This document shows, piece after piece, positions 1 through 11,353 of a DNA stretch of 64,000 bases (its first letter is position 1; every line of letters starts with the position of its first letter). Made by a program: the position numbers and the translations under genes. Origin of the DNA: Paraconiothyrium sp. Pb-2020 (taxonomy: Eukaryota > Ascomycota > Dothideomycetes > Pleosporales > Didymosphaeriaceae); contig JAJUBI010000002.1 in assembly GCA_022419385.1 (NCBI GenBank), forward strand, positions 868,001 through 932,000, given 5' to 3'. The notes below the pieces were generated by a model that worked only from the letters and a program-made list of their open reading frames with translations, had not been told where the DNA came from and did not search any database.

Positions 1-2761
1 AGAAGTAGCGCCTCGTTGTCCGCAGGAGCCTGGTTATCTGTAGTCGTGAGCACCTGCTGCGTAGCAAGAGATGAAGCCCGCTTTGCGAAAGTTATTGGCG
101 CTTTCATAGACTTTGTGGAGTCAGATCGACCAAGGCGGAACTCGCGGAGACCCCCTCTTGTAGATGCCACGCTGTCTGTCGTGTTGGATCTTGACAGAGA
201 CGGTGTTGAATCTGGGGTTCCTTCCGAAAACGGTACTGAAGCCTTGCGGACATTCTGCCGTAGTTCTTGGATCGTCTTCTCCAGCTTCTGGTTCTGGTTG
301 TAAGAATCCTGCAGACGATGTCGAGTCTCCTTAAGAGCTTCCCGCGAGATGTTTAGGTCGGCTTGCACATCGTTCAGTTCCCTCGTGACGGCCTGGGCTC
401 GTAATGACTCCGAAGTTAACTGATCTTTTGCACGAGCGAGGTTATCGCGCAGAACCTGTTTTGTTTCAAACATCGAAGACGCGCGGTGATGGGTCTGATG
501 TGTCGGGAACCGTTCATCCAGAGTCTTTGCAGCATCCTCCAACGCTTGCGGCAGAGGTGCGTTGGCATGCCCCTCATCAGCCGCTTGGACCAGTGTGGCA
601 GCCGTGATGGTAGTTCTACGGCGAGATGCTCGATCCGATGGTGCAGTAAGAGATGATGGCTTTGATCGCATCTTATCAAGAACCTCACGTACGATGCGGT
701 GATCCTCCTTCCTCTCTTCTCGCTGCTTCTGGAGAGCAGCCTCAAGCTCGCTGTTCGAGCGTTGTAATTGACTGACGGACATCAACAACTGCTCGATCTG
801 GTAGTGCAGATCTCGATCGTTCGACGAATGTCCTGTCTTGATAGACAGAGCTCTCGACTCATGGCCAATTTTGATAGATGGACCCTCCGATGCTCGCGAA
901 ATATCCGTCAGCGCCGTGCTTTGCGTGTTGGTGGACGATTCTGATCCGTCCGCAGATTTGAGGGTAGATGCAAGGCTTTGCGTAGAGGGTGTTCTTCGTA
1001 AGAAACTTAGCGGCCGTGATGGGGCAGTCAAGCCGGGACTGAGAGCAACCGATTTGGTCGAGTTCGACCCGCCCCATAATCGCCCGAGGAAGGAGGTCGC
1101 GGAATTTTGCACTTTGGTTTTCTCCACGGCATCTTGCTCTTCCTTGTAGATTGCCTCCAAGCCCTGCAGCTTCTCCCGTGTGACGGCTTCCGTGAAGCTG
1201 ACGAAGTCCTTGACAAGGTCGTCGGCAGACCGTGCATTACGCCCGTATGGATCCCACATTGCCCTGCTCAGGAGCAGTTGCATAACATCTTCGAACTCAG
1301 TCAATGCCAAAAGTCTTTTCTGGTTTCTCCTCATAAGCGCAAGCGCCACGCGCATAATGGTCTCTGAAGCGCCTTCGGCGAACAGTACATCGTAGATACG
1401 GAAGAGCATTGGAAGCGGGCATGTCGTTGCGAAGAAGGAGAGAAACCACGACGACGCATACGCGGTTTCTACTCCGAGCTCTTCGAGATGTGCTGCGAGT
1501 TTGGGCATATGCTGTTGCAAAAGACGCTGGAACTGGAAGATACGGAGATGTAGACCAGAAAGATCGGGGAGAAAGCACGCTCGTAGGTCGTAATCTTCCA
1601 TGAGCCTGATGATCATCAGCAGAGGATCTTCATCGAAGAGTGTATACGTACCGCACAAGCACGCAGAAGGCTTCCTTATCGCCCATCTGCATCAAGAGCG
1701 GCCCGACTAGGAAGCCCAAACCTTGACAGTAGCCAATCTTGTCATCGTAGAGACTGAAGCACTTGAGCACACGCCCGAGCATCTTCTGACCCTCACCATC
1801 GGGATCCTTGAACATGTCCACTCCAGGAAAGCTCCTACCAAGATCCTTGTTGATGATGTTTTCGTATGGACTTGACTCCCCACATAGCTGGTCATATTGA
1901 TCTTCAATCAACTTTGCCCTTGCTCCTGAAGCACTCTGCCATACGACTCCACGCAGCGGCGCGGGGATGCCACTACGGATCTTGTTGAGGGTGAGTGTAG
2001 GCAGCCGTTGCACTGTTTGTGGGTAGTCTCGCACGAGGGCGGCCCAGAACTCGAGCTCGGTCATGGGTGGCGGCGAAGGGAGTTGTGAAGCGCGCATATC
2101 TGCAGCACCGTCTTCGACCAACTTTTTCAACTGGTGCATCGAGGGTGGGCGTGACTGGGATCGGGCGCGGGAAGCTTTCATATTAGTAGCTTTCGAGTCG
2201 GCCATGAGGGCATTATTTTCCTGCTCTAAGCGCGCGAGGAGAAGCGCCATTGACTGTACACGTTAGACTCGACTCAACTTTCACCCCACGAGTGCGAAAG
2301 CTCACCTCATCCTGGCCCTCCTCCTGCGGCTCCTGTTCCTCTTTCTTCTCCAGCTCGGCCCAGTCGACGTGTGCACTCTGGTCAGAGCCGTTGCTGTTGC
2401 TCCTCGTGCGTTTAGGGGACGTGGGAGTTTTGGGAGTGTCTTCGTCGGAAAGGGAGATGGTGGGACTGGCAAGTGCCGAGCTGCTTCCCCCGTCGTGACT
2501 GCTGCGCCGACCGAACGCACTCATGATTTCAGCGGAGCTCGGACGCGAAGAGAGCCTCTTTTCCTCTTGGATGGTGATCTCGGGGTGCTGCTGCGTTGGC
2601 GAAACAGCTTCGTCCTCAGCGGCGGGTGCACCATCAGTCTCAGATAGCGGAACGGTGACCATCGAGTCAGTCGGCAGTCGCTCGCTGTCGATGTGGATTC
2701 TGGGGGCACGCCCGGCGGTCTCCTGGCCGGTAGGGTCGCTCTTCTCCTGCGCAACGTCCAT
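1..2761 (-). CDS. TBC-domain Rab GTPase-activating protein, Gyp5 type (C-terminus cut by window edge)
   Basis: Predicted RabGAP that speeds GTP hydrolysis by a Rab protein in vesicle traffic. Exons (minus strand): 2306-2761, 1652-2253, <1-1605; introns of 52 and 46 nt with GTGAGC...ACAG and GTACGT...ATCAG ends. The N-terminal ~150 residues are acidic/Ser-rich and low in complexity. The TBC domain follows, with the arginine-finger motif IINKDLGRSFP, the glutamine-finger motif YCQGLGF, and TBC helices down to FEDVMQLLLSRAMWDPYG. After it come a Ser/Thr-rich linker and long heptad-rich stretches (QIEQLLMSVSQLQRSNSELE and later), as in Gyp5/EVI5-type GAPs. The frame is still open at position 1, so the end of the coiled coil lies outside. 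The start at 2761 is the first in-frame Met; no upstream exon is seen. TBC assignment is secure; the Gyp5 subfamily is inferred from domain order. Confidence 0.88.
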
Positions 2762-4255
2762 GATGTTTTTCCCCGTCGCTTTCAGTTTGGTGACATCTGC
2801 AGGGACCGTCTAGGATGCAGGTGTTGGCTTGGGGAGAGATCGGGCCGCAGCTATGATGGTACGTCGTGCTACGTCGCGGTGTTTTCGGGAGCTGTTTAGT
2901 GCAGGAATAGGCGCGGCGGGTTGGCTGTCAGAGGTTGCAGACGGTGCTTGCAGCGGGTGCGTTTCGAATGGCGGCGTTCGCGTTGTTGGGATGTTCAATG
3001 AGGGCAAAACATGTACCGAATGAGTGGATTGCAACGCCGCAGCAGTTGCAGAGTGCTAGGAATGAGCGAAATGCACAGTGTGCAAAGCAAAGCAAAGCAG
3101 ATGCAGAGGAGCACGGCTCAGGAGGGGAGGCGACTGGATAGAGTGGAGTCCGTAAAGGAGGCCATTGGCATGGGGTAGTGCTAGGGTTCTGGCTTATCTG
3201 AATTAAGGGCTCCGCACTTGGCCTCTTGCATGCCGCTTGCATATTAATCCCGTCGGCAAACGGACCACTCTGCGTCGGTGCTCCAAGCACAAGCAGCCTT
3301 TCCAACGGCCTGTCGGCATGCACCATTGCGCCACGGATCAGCTATGTGCTCTCGTGCGGTGACCTTGCCTGGTTGCACAGAAAAGCGCTGCTGCACGCCA
3401 TGATTTGTTGACGCGCCGTAAACACGCACACCATTGCCACGCGAGGGCCACACGCGAAACTAGACCACCACCACCTCGAGAACCAATGGCTCTGCTTGAA
3501 ATGGTCGAGTCGCGTGCTAGCTTCACACAAAGCGCCCCGCTATGCGAAACGACGACGTCGGTCTGCCAACCGTTACCACACCACCGCAGAGGGATGATGC
3601 CCTGTTGCCACGCGCTGCAAACATTGTGTCCGTCCTGATGCTTATGCATACTTCCCTCATTCATCATCCCGAGAGTGGCATCGCAAGTGACACTGCTACG
3701 GCTGCGTACAAGCCCGGGCATGCCCCAGCAACATCACACTTAGACTGCAATTCTGAAACAACAGTATTCGATGTGGTTCGCGTGTTTAGCGCGAACATGT
3801 GGTGCGCCTGGTCCGCATTTCCGTCTCACTCAGCCTTGCGGACCTGCATCTATCGCTACGGACCTGGGCATGCGGCCCCTCCGACAACCATCCTCGACAA
3901 TCCTCCAAAAGAGCGTTTCTCCACCACACAGCATTTATGATCCATGTCAAATATACCAGCGCATCGGTCAGAGTAATGAAGCAATGTATAGCTCAGTTTC
4001 ATCTGCCCCAAAACTCACATACCAGGAAAGAGATAGCACGGGTTTGTCTGAGTGCAACACTGAAGTGAGCCACGCCATCCGCGAATATCAACGCCGGGTC
4101 CACAACCGGAGATGGGAAGCGCTGCTGACCACCAACTCCAACACCAAGCTGTTTCTACGCCCGCCCTTCCCAAAAGACTTCGTTTCTTTGGTTTCCCGGC
4201 CAAAGTCGTTCCTTCCCTCTCCCCACCCACTCGTTCCTTCCCCTCGCCAGATTAT
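2762..4255. other. Intergenic, no supported gene
   Basis: About 1.5 kb between the TBC gene's 5' end and the 3' end of the next minus-strand gene. Open frames occur on both strands, but none shows a recognisable domain, splice pattern or biased composition. It should contain the TBC gene promoter. Confidence 0.6.
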
Positions 4256-5167
4256 CTAAGCCTTGATCCGTTTGTCGTCCTGCACCCACTCGCATTCGTT
4301 CGCTGGCCCATCCAGATCTTCCCAGCTCCTCACCTCCATAGCCTCCATACGCTCCGTGTTATCCCTCAACCACTGCCACTGCAGCAGCACCTGCATAGTC
4401 ATCTGGAAAAGCTGACTCGCAGTCCAACCCTCCACTTCTTGATCCTCAAACATGAGCCACTTATCAATGCCAGTGACATGGTGCCTCATCGCCTCCTTCA
4501 CCTTGTGCGCGTGATACCCCTGCGGCGGTCCCTGGATCAACGTCGCCCACACATTCGGCAGCAACGGCCTCCGTCCGTGGTGAAGCCCATCGTCTGACGA
4601 CACAGACGCGCCTAAGATGCGAGGCGGAGGACGTGACTCCACGACGATGAAGTGATTATTGCCCCGCTTTGTCCACTCGCGCAGCATGTCGTACCGCAGA
4701 ATCATCCTCATCGATGTCGTCTTCCGGGCATCATACATCCTATACATACACGCCCTATTCTGCGCAATTTGCTCCGGAAGCAGTTTTCGCGTGGCCAGGA
4801 AGAGTATATCCTCCAGCAGAAGGCGGCTGCTACCCACCTCCTTCTCCTCCTCGAGGTTCAGCGTCGCAACCAACAGGTCATTCCAGCTCGTCTTCGTGGA
4901 CACGGGCTCGCGGAGTACGTCCATAATGAACATGGAGGAACTATACTTGACGCCGAACTCGAGGAGAGCATCAAGTGAGGCTTCCAGTGTACCAGTGAAT
5001 GGTGAGGGGTAAATGGGAGGCAGAAGGTAGTGGGGCGGGATGTGGAGTTGCTCGAGGTCCTGCTTCTCGAGGATGGCGCGCTCGGGAGTTGCTGCCGGTG
5101 TGTTTGCGACAGTACTGTCGGCTCGTGAGATGTGCCGCATGGCGCGGTGGCTTGTGGGTTGAGCCAT
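4256..5167 (-). CDS. Uncharacterised 303-aa fungal protein
   Basis: Single-exon frame of 303 codons from the Met at 5167 to the stop at 4256. I do not recognise the family. The protein looks soluble: no signal peptide, no membrane segment. The first ~30 residues are polar; the rest is mixed and helix-rich, with many Trp and Met in the last third (for example LLQWQWLRDN and VRSWEDLDG). The composition and length of open frame are those of a real gene, unlike the flanking intergenic DNA. It lies tail-in behind the TBC gene on the same strand, with no sign of functional linkage. No catalytic motif is visible. Confidence 0.7.
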   Translation of the reverse strand: MAQPTSHRAMRHISRADSTVANTPAATPERAILEKQDLEQLHIPPHYLLPPIYPSPFTGTLEASLDALLEFGVKYSSSMFIMDVLREPVSTKTSWNDLLVATLNLEEEKEVGSSRLLLEDILFLATRKLLPEQIAQNRACMYRMYDARKTTSMRMILRYDMLREWTKRGNNHFIVVESRPPPRILGASVSSDDGLHHGRRPLLPNVWATLIQGPPQGYHAHKVKEAMRHHVTGIDKWLMFEDQEVEGWTASQLFQMTMQVLLQWQWLRDNTERMEAMEVRSWEDLDGPANECEWVQDDKRIKA

Positions 5168-5889
5168 GGTGTGTTAAAGTTGCGGTTAAGGTAGGTATGA
5201 TCGTAGAAACTTATATAGGTAGGCCCAGACCCATTATGAGCTACAGTTCGGTTTGTTCTGCTCAACTTGCCAGGTGAAGGTGCGTCACCAGGCCAGAGGG
5301 TCGGGAGAGCGTGCCGGCGCTGGCCAGTGTGAGCGAACGGAAGCTTCGAGTACACGACAGATCTAAATGACTAGGCGATTTCAACCATATACCACAGTGA
5401 GAAAAGATGGATATGAGTATTTTCAACCGACCATTGGTACAGTCGCCATCTTGAGTCGTGCAGCGTGACCAAGCTTTCCAAAGAACGGAATACAGGCGGA
5501 GGTGTGCTTGATGCATTTGGTACATTGGAAGTTCTACTTACGTGAGTAGCATTATGTGTTCATGTATTACATCGAATCAACCCAACAGCCCATCCTGGTG
5601 GATTCACCGTTGCTTATCTCAATGGCTTTCTTTAGCAAAAATACATCTTTCACTGAGATCCTATAAAATGGTGGACGAAATGGGGATGAATAGGCTGCAG
5701 AACATCGATATAGGTACTTAGGGCACACCGGATCTATGATTCGAGGCTGGACTAGCACTGCTTCAAAGGCGCCCAAGAAGATCATCTAATGACAAAGGCA
5801 AACAACAACCTCTCAGCGCGTTCTCTCATGAAAATCTCATTCTATCCCACTCATCTAGCAATCAAGGTCCCCTCAGACCCGTACTCCTT
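5168..5889. other. Intergenic, no supported gene
   Basis: About 720 bases between the 303-aa gene and the methyltransferase 3' end. Only short overlapping frames are present. Confidence 0.6.
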
Positions 5890-6618
5890 TCAAGCCTCCT
5901 TCCTCCCAATAACCCACAAAAACGTAGCATCGACCTTACTCTCCCTCGTCTCTCTCACCAACACCTCCAACCCAACTTTCTCAACCATCTTCACACTCCC
6001 CTCCGCGCCCCACGCACTCCAGAACGTCCACCCCTTGTCCTCCCCCAACCACTTCTCCATCACATTAATTTCCTTCTCTTCCTCCGCAAAGTTCGCAAGG
6101 AAGTACCCGCCCGGCTTCAGCCAGGTGACTATTTTCTGCATGAGGAGCACCTGCTCGTCGCGCGGGAGGTGAATGATAGAGTAGAAGCCTGTCACAGCGT
6201 CGAAGGAGCGGGTGGGGAAGTCGAGCGCGAGCATATCACCCTGAACAAGCTTGACCTTCCCGGACTCCACATGGTTCGCAAGGTGCTGGCGCGCGAGGTC
6301 GAGTTGTGTAGTTGAGAGGTCGTTTGCGGTGACGTGTATGGAGGGCTTGGAGTTGTCTAGGAAGGTTTTTGTGCTGGGGACGCCGGCGCCGCAGCCGAGC
6401 TCGAGGAGTGTGACTTCTTCTCGCCCGGTGTCTTTGAGGAGGTCGAGCAGGCGATTGACGTAGTCGAGGCGGATGTTGTCAAGGACGTTGCCGAGCTTGG
6501 CGTTGTAGGTGTGTGCTATAGCATCGTAGGAGTTCTTCATGCGGTCTTTTAGGTCATTGGGAATGGTGGTGGGTTCTGTCATTATGACAGGTTCGATAAA
6601 ACTAGTCCTTCTAATCAA
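5890..6618 (-). CDS. Class I SAM-dependent methyltransferase
   Basis: Predicted cytosolic methyltransferase; substrate unknown. The longest frame has 242 codons. The better start is probably the second Met at 6582 (MTEPTTIPNDL), giving ~230 residues, because the first 12 residues look unlike the rest. Rossmann-fold landmarks are in order: motif I LLELGCGAGVPS (AdoMet-binding glycine loop), an acidic motif II region VTANDLS, motif post-I VKLVQGDMLALDFP, and a motif III-like WLKPGGYFLANF. The size and motifs match the Methyltransf_11/25 group of small fungal methyltransferases. No intron is needed. Nothing in the neighbourhood indicates its substrate. Confidence 0.85.
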   Translation of the reverse strand: MIRRTSFIEPVIMTEPTTIPNDLKDRMKNSYDAIAHTYNAKLGNVLDNIRLDYVNRLLDLLKDTGREEVTLLELGCGAGVPSTKTFLDNSKPSIHVTANDLSTTQLDLARQHLANHVESGKVKLVQGDMLALDFPTRSFDAVTGFYSIIHLPRDEQVLLMQKIVTWLKPGGYFLANFAEEEKEINVMEKWLGEDKGWTFWSAWGAEGSVKMVEKVGLEVLVRETRESKVDATFLWVIGRKEA

Positions 6619-7199
6619 AGGGTTCGTGGTAGCTTGCCCTCTTTTCTTTTGAACTCTAAGTACAGCTTAGAAGAGTTTATATCATTGTCGAGTCGGACCT
6701 GAGTTGGAGGTCATATGTCGGCTTAAGATGTTGCGAAGTTGCATTAGCGTAGAGATTACCGGTACCCCACATACCTTTAATTGCGCCCTTCTACTGCTTC
6801 AGGGATAAGCTCCGGCTTAAGGGCGATAATATCATACAGGAAGGGCTTGACTCATCTGCACTGGGCAACTGTTCACAATTGTTTGTCAACTCGCTGAAAT
6901 ACTTTGCGAGCCGTAGGACGAGCTCGACGTGAGTCATGTTGTATTCTGACAGACGATCCTCTTTCGTGTAGCAAGCAAATCTCTAGGGAGTGGCCGACTC
7001 AAGAAATTTCCGCTACAAACGACGATAGAGACTCTTGTAAAGTGCTATTCCTATGGATATCTAGAAGTAAAACCGGCCTTCATGCTGTGTAACACTGCCC
7101 ACGATTCACATTCAATCGACCGGAGTCGCAATGCCACCCAGCTCTTGATATAATACAACAACCACACATATATTACATGGATTAGAAACCAGCAGCCGT
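6619..7199. other. Intergenic, no supported gene
   Basis: About 580 bases holding the methyltransferase promoter and the 3' flank of the ribosomal L6 gene. No motif I would defend. Confidence 0.6.
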
Positions 7200-8010
7200 C
7201 TATTTCGTCCTCTTGTTCTTCAGCTTGATTGTCTCTCCGTTTACGAAGATACCCTTGCCCTTGTACGGCTCCGGGACCCTCCACTTCCTTATCTTGGCTG
7301 CAAATTGCATGACGACCTCTTTCTCAGGACCTTCCAATAGTAATCGTGTGGGTTGCGGGGTGCTTGCCTTCATGCCCTTGGGAATACCCAATTCAATCGG
7401 GTGAGAGTATCCAACCTTCAAGTTCACGAACTCCTGGCCGGGGTATTCTGGCTCAACGGTCGTGGCAGTCTTTTCGATCGTGGAACGGTAGCCGACGCCG
7501 TTGAAGCGGAGGATTGCGGAATGGCCTTCGCTCACGCCGAGAATGTGGTTTTGGAGGTAGGCCCGGGTTGTTCCTACAGTACGTCAGCCGCAATGATCTT
7601 TACAGTCAAAAAGCTGAGCGCGTACCCCACATAGACTTCTGCTTCTTGTCTGTGGCGTCCTCCACGGTGAGCGTGGGGCCTGGCAGAGCAGGATCTTGGT
7701 TTATGTTCACGTAGGCCGGAACGTCCATCGAGAGCTCGCCAAGCGGGCCCTTGATCTGGACCGTCGACATCGCCTGCGTGCGCGCTCCTCTTCCTCTAGT
7801 AGATGGTGCAATGACCTTGAATGTGACGCCTGGCGGAATAGACAATGGCGCGGAGCCAATCTTAGACAGGCATGGTGAGGTTGATGCGAAGCCACGCGCA
7901 GCGGCGGACGGCTGGAAGGCTGGGAGAAGGAACAGAGGGAGCGAATCGGTCTTCGACGGTGACGGTGTCAGCAAGCTGCGGGCGCAGCGCCGACGAGCTG
8001 TTGAGAACAT
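7200..8010 (-). CDS. mrpl6: Mitochondrial large-subunit ribosomal protein L6 (uL6m)
   Basis: Structural protein of the mitochondrial ribosome's large subunit. Two exons, 7626-8010 and 7200-7573, joined across a 52-nt intron (GTACGC...CTGTAG). The junction restores KSMWG to TTRAYLQNHI, the conserved start of the second L6 domain. The Arg/Ser-rich N-terminus (MFSTARRRCARSLLTP) is a typical mitochondrial presequence. Downstream the L6 signature appears: GVSEGHSAILRFNGVGYR, then GYSHPIELGIPKGM, and near the end KIRKWRVPEPYKGKGI, which corresponds to the bacterial L6 motif around R.EPYKGKG. Joined length is 252 residues, normal for fungal mL6. It is divergently transcribed from the Kar5-like gene. 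Confidence 0.93.
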
Positions 8011-8078
8011 GGTGTGGTTAACGACGATGTCTGTTGGCGTAACTTTTCTGGAGCGTTGCAGGCGCGCCCGCCAAGAAA

Positions 8079-8094
8079 GCCATTGGCCAATGGC
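8079..8094. promoter_or_regulatory. Perfect 16-nt palindrome with CCAAT boxes on both strands
   Basis: GCCATTGGCCAATGGC reads identically on both strands and contains CCAAT and ATTGG back to back. It lies ~70 nt upstream of the mrpl6 start codon, inside the divergent mrpl6/Kar5-like promoter. CCAAT is the known site of the fungal HAP/CBC complex, which controls many mitochondrial genes. That it acts here is inference. Confidence 0.55.
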
Positions 8095-8714
8095 GGGAAG
8101 TGCGCCGCCGAAAAGTCACGTGCTGCAACGCTGGCCTCTACACCAATTACAACTACCTGTCACAACCTTACATCTACTCCCTTTTCCTGCAACATTCCGA
8201 GGTGGATTCCCATCTAAACTCAAAAGCTCCATATAATAGTCATTTTCAAAATACAGGCTGTTTCCGCTGTTTCCCTATATGCTAGCATGGCTGCCTATCT
8301 CAGGAAAGGCAGCAGCAACCCTCTCTACCGTCGTGTAGCCCAATTAGGCAGAACAGAGCTTCAATCTCAACTTCTATATCTTCTGGGCGCGCTCTGATTT
8401 CCTCATTGCCAAACGACGCGACCGAGCCTTGCAATTCTGTTCGAATGACTGCTAACTACCATCGCAGCTAATCGCAGGGCTCACTTACTGCTTGACAAAG
8501 AACTCACCAGTATCCGCGACCTCTCAGTCTTTCAGAAGTGAACCATCAGCGGGTTTACTTCTCTTACCCAAGTTGCTACGGGCGTGATTGCCGTTGTCAC
8601 GTAGCGCTATATCTACTCCGGTCCTCCTCTCCCCTGTATTACATCAATTTACTCCTCTCTTCAAAGTCATCTCAAAGTACCAGAATTATCGCTTTTACAG
8701 CTGGACATCTCGAC

Positions 8715-10560
8715 ATGTGGTTCAAGGCGACCTTCAAGATGGACCTCCTGCGTCGACTAACCAGCATTTGCACTGTCATACTCGCTATGACTATCGCAAT
8801 GACCTCAGCACAGCGTCCATCACCTCGTGCAAATCACGGCCGTGTCATGGACCCACAGCTGTCCCTAGTCATGAGAGCGAACGCTCAGATCAGCGGCGAC
8901 ACTGAACTAAAGGAGACTTGGGCTTGGCTCGAACATCTCAGTTCGAAACCCGCATGCACCCAGCTCGCCACATCAAAGCTTACGGCCGAATGTCAACTCC
9001 TTGAGAACCCATCAGAATTTGCCACAGCCTACCCAGGTCAAGTTCTTGAAGATGTGCAGAACGAGTACGCTCTCAAGCTGGCTATTTGCGAGTTTGTCGG
9101 TGCTCAGAACGCGTACGACAAGGCTCCCCCAAAGTGTCACGCGTTTTTACCGACCAATGAAGCATGTGCAAAACGCTCGTGGTGGGGCAAAGATAAAGTG
9201 GACACTGATGAGCTTTGCTACCCGAAGTCAAACGAAGCGAATCTCCAGCAATGTCTCGCAACGATGCAAGCGTCCCCTCAAACTTGGACATCTTACAGTA
9301 ACGCAAGAAGTCGTGCTATGCATATATGCCATCTCACCCGACAGCACATCGAGACTGAACGGGCTATCCAGGTCCACAAGAACCTTACTCTAGTAGTGGC
9401 CAAGGTGCACGATTCGGTCCAGCCTTTGGAGTCGAAGATCCACTCAATGAACGAAGAGCTGCACACGTTCTCTGGCGATTTTCGACGCTCTTTTGTACAA
9501 TCACAACAAGTGGCGGACGAGGGCCTTCGGAATATGCATTCGGGGCTCGCAGCTTCACAGCAACAGATCGATGAGCACTACTCCACCTTCCAATCCAGGC
9601 TAGCTGATCACTATGAGCTGATGATCAAGCTTCGGAATGATTCTCTGGCTCAGTTCGCCACCACTATCGACAACTTCATCCAAGCACGAACATTGGAGCT
9701 CACTAAACAGTTCAGGACGCATACGGACGAGCTACAGCAGTATCATTCAAAGAACATGTTGGCCGTACAGCAAGACCACGAAACGACGGTGCAGAGCTTT
9801 GACATCCTGAGAACAGGGCTTTCCAGTGCTAACTCCGATGTTGATGGTCTTAATGATAAGATCAGCGCACTCAAGGACAAACTGGAAGGCTCCATTGCGC
9901 AAGTCGAGATCGTCAATGAAAGCCTGGGTAACCTTGCCTCCATGGCACAGACCGCAGGCCGTTTTTTACGCAAAATTGAGACGTTCGCCGCTTACGTCGG
10001 TATCGGATTGGTTATGATTTGGCTTATCCTACTCACTGGCTATCTTCCTGCCATACCTAAAGTCGGAAACACTTGCAGCCTACTTGCAGTGTTTGCGCTG
10101 ACATTGCTCGTCTGTGTCGTGTCTTTGTACTATGTCCCATGGTCATCCTCTGTTCCCTTCAAATTGCACCAAATTGCGGAAACGTCTCATGACGCAAATC
10201 TATACAAGCAAAAGTTTGGGTAAGTCTATGGGCACATCTGGGTGACATCTGCTGACATGTTCTAGGCGCATGACAACTATGTCCGTCATTCTAGTCGGTT
10301 GCATATTCCTTCTCTTATGCATATATGCCTCCATATATACGAGCAGCTTGACTTATACGCTTCAAATTCTCAACAGACTATTTCGTGGTCGATTCACTCC
10401 GCAGGCACAAGTCTTGCCAATTAGACGGCCTTTCCTGCCAATCCCGGCAAACCCAATTATCCCGAGAGACCAAGAAGATGATCAAGAAGATGACCAAGAA
10501 GATGACGGGTTGCGCGATCGAATCAGGGACTTCCAACGAGCGAGCACCGCGCCTTACTGA
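8715..10560 (+). CDS. Kar5/Tht1-type nuclear fusion (karyogamy) membrane protein
   Basis: Likely ER/nuclear-envelope protein needed for nuclear fusion after mating. Exons 8715-10219 and 10266-10560 (46-nt intron, GTAAGT...TCTAG), 599 residues. The frame is open upstream to 8538, but the Met at 8715 or 8739 places a hydrophobic signal segment (LTSICTVILAMTIAMTSA) at the N-terminus, as Kar5 requires. A lumenal cysteine-bearing domain follows (LAICEFVGAQ, PPKCHAF, DELCYPK), then a long helical/coiled-coil region at about residues 210-415. Three membrane segments lie near residues 426-446, 455-475 and 507-530. The last 60 residues are a cytosolic tail with a 3x DQED repeat. Order and length match Tht1 (Schizosaccharomyces) and Kar5 (Saccharomyces). 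Sequence identity in this family is low, so the family call rests on architecture and the Cys pattern. Confidence 0.8.
10468..10503 (+). repeat. Tandem 12-nt repeat coding for Asp-Gln-Glu-Asp
   Basis: Three consecutive 12-nt units (GACCAAGAAGAT, with one GAC/GAT change) in the acidic tail of the Kar5-like protein. The unit length is a multiple of three, so copy-number change would not break the frame. Confidence 0.85.
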
Positions 10561-11353
10561 AAGCTTACAGATTGCATTCCTTGTCTTGCTTCGAGAGAGA
10601 ATTCTGACGCGAGTATGTTAGGTGTATTCACTCCTCTGTTCGTGTGTTCTGATAAGGTCAACACCATAACGCTGTATTGGTTGAATGCCCTCACAAGGAC
10701 GGCCAGAGCATTGGCATTCTACGCCAGTTATTATCAACATTATCATGGATCAGCATCTCCTGGCGCTGGTATCTCCTACATCATCTTCTCTTTCCGTTTT
10801 CACGGTGTATAGAACTGGTGGTTTCTTCCTTCTGCTTGGGTTTTCTAGGGTTGCATGTAGCATATGGGACAAGAACCCACTACTCGCATTCGAGCATTTC
10901 TCGGGGAGTATGCATTTGGACTCAATTATATTCAGTAAATATACGTCACAAATGGCAGAGTCGTTGCTTCCTATCAGCAGTTCGTGGGGTGGTGTCCGTC
11001 GGAGCTAGAGGATATGCAAACAAATCTATCGTGCAATTCTACGATATTTCCAAAACGATGCATGTACATCTCGGTGCCATGTGTGGTTTTTACACACCTT
11101 GTAGGTTTTTCGGTGAGGTGAGCCTAATGAGCGAGCTAAACGGCATGCGAGCGGCCCATTGAAAGCTTGACCATTAGCGCTGACTCTCCCTGCAGCGTAT
11201 GTATCCCTGCTAGCTATCTGCAACTGAGGAAATGTGATACGCCAATCGCAAAATAATTGCTCGTTACGGATAAGTGGCAGCCCTGGCTCATACGTCCGGA
11301 ATCGTACTGCCCTTCCTCCATCCTATCATCCTGATCGTAGATATACTGCCATA
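10561..11353. other. Intergenic, no supported gene
   Basis: About 790 bases between the Kar5-like gene and the P450 relic. The frames on either strand have no recognisable product. It would contain the former P450 promoter. Confidence 0.55.
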
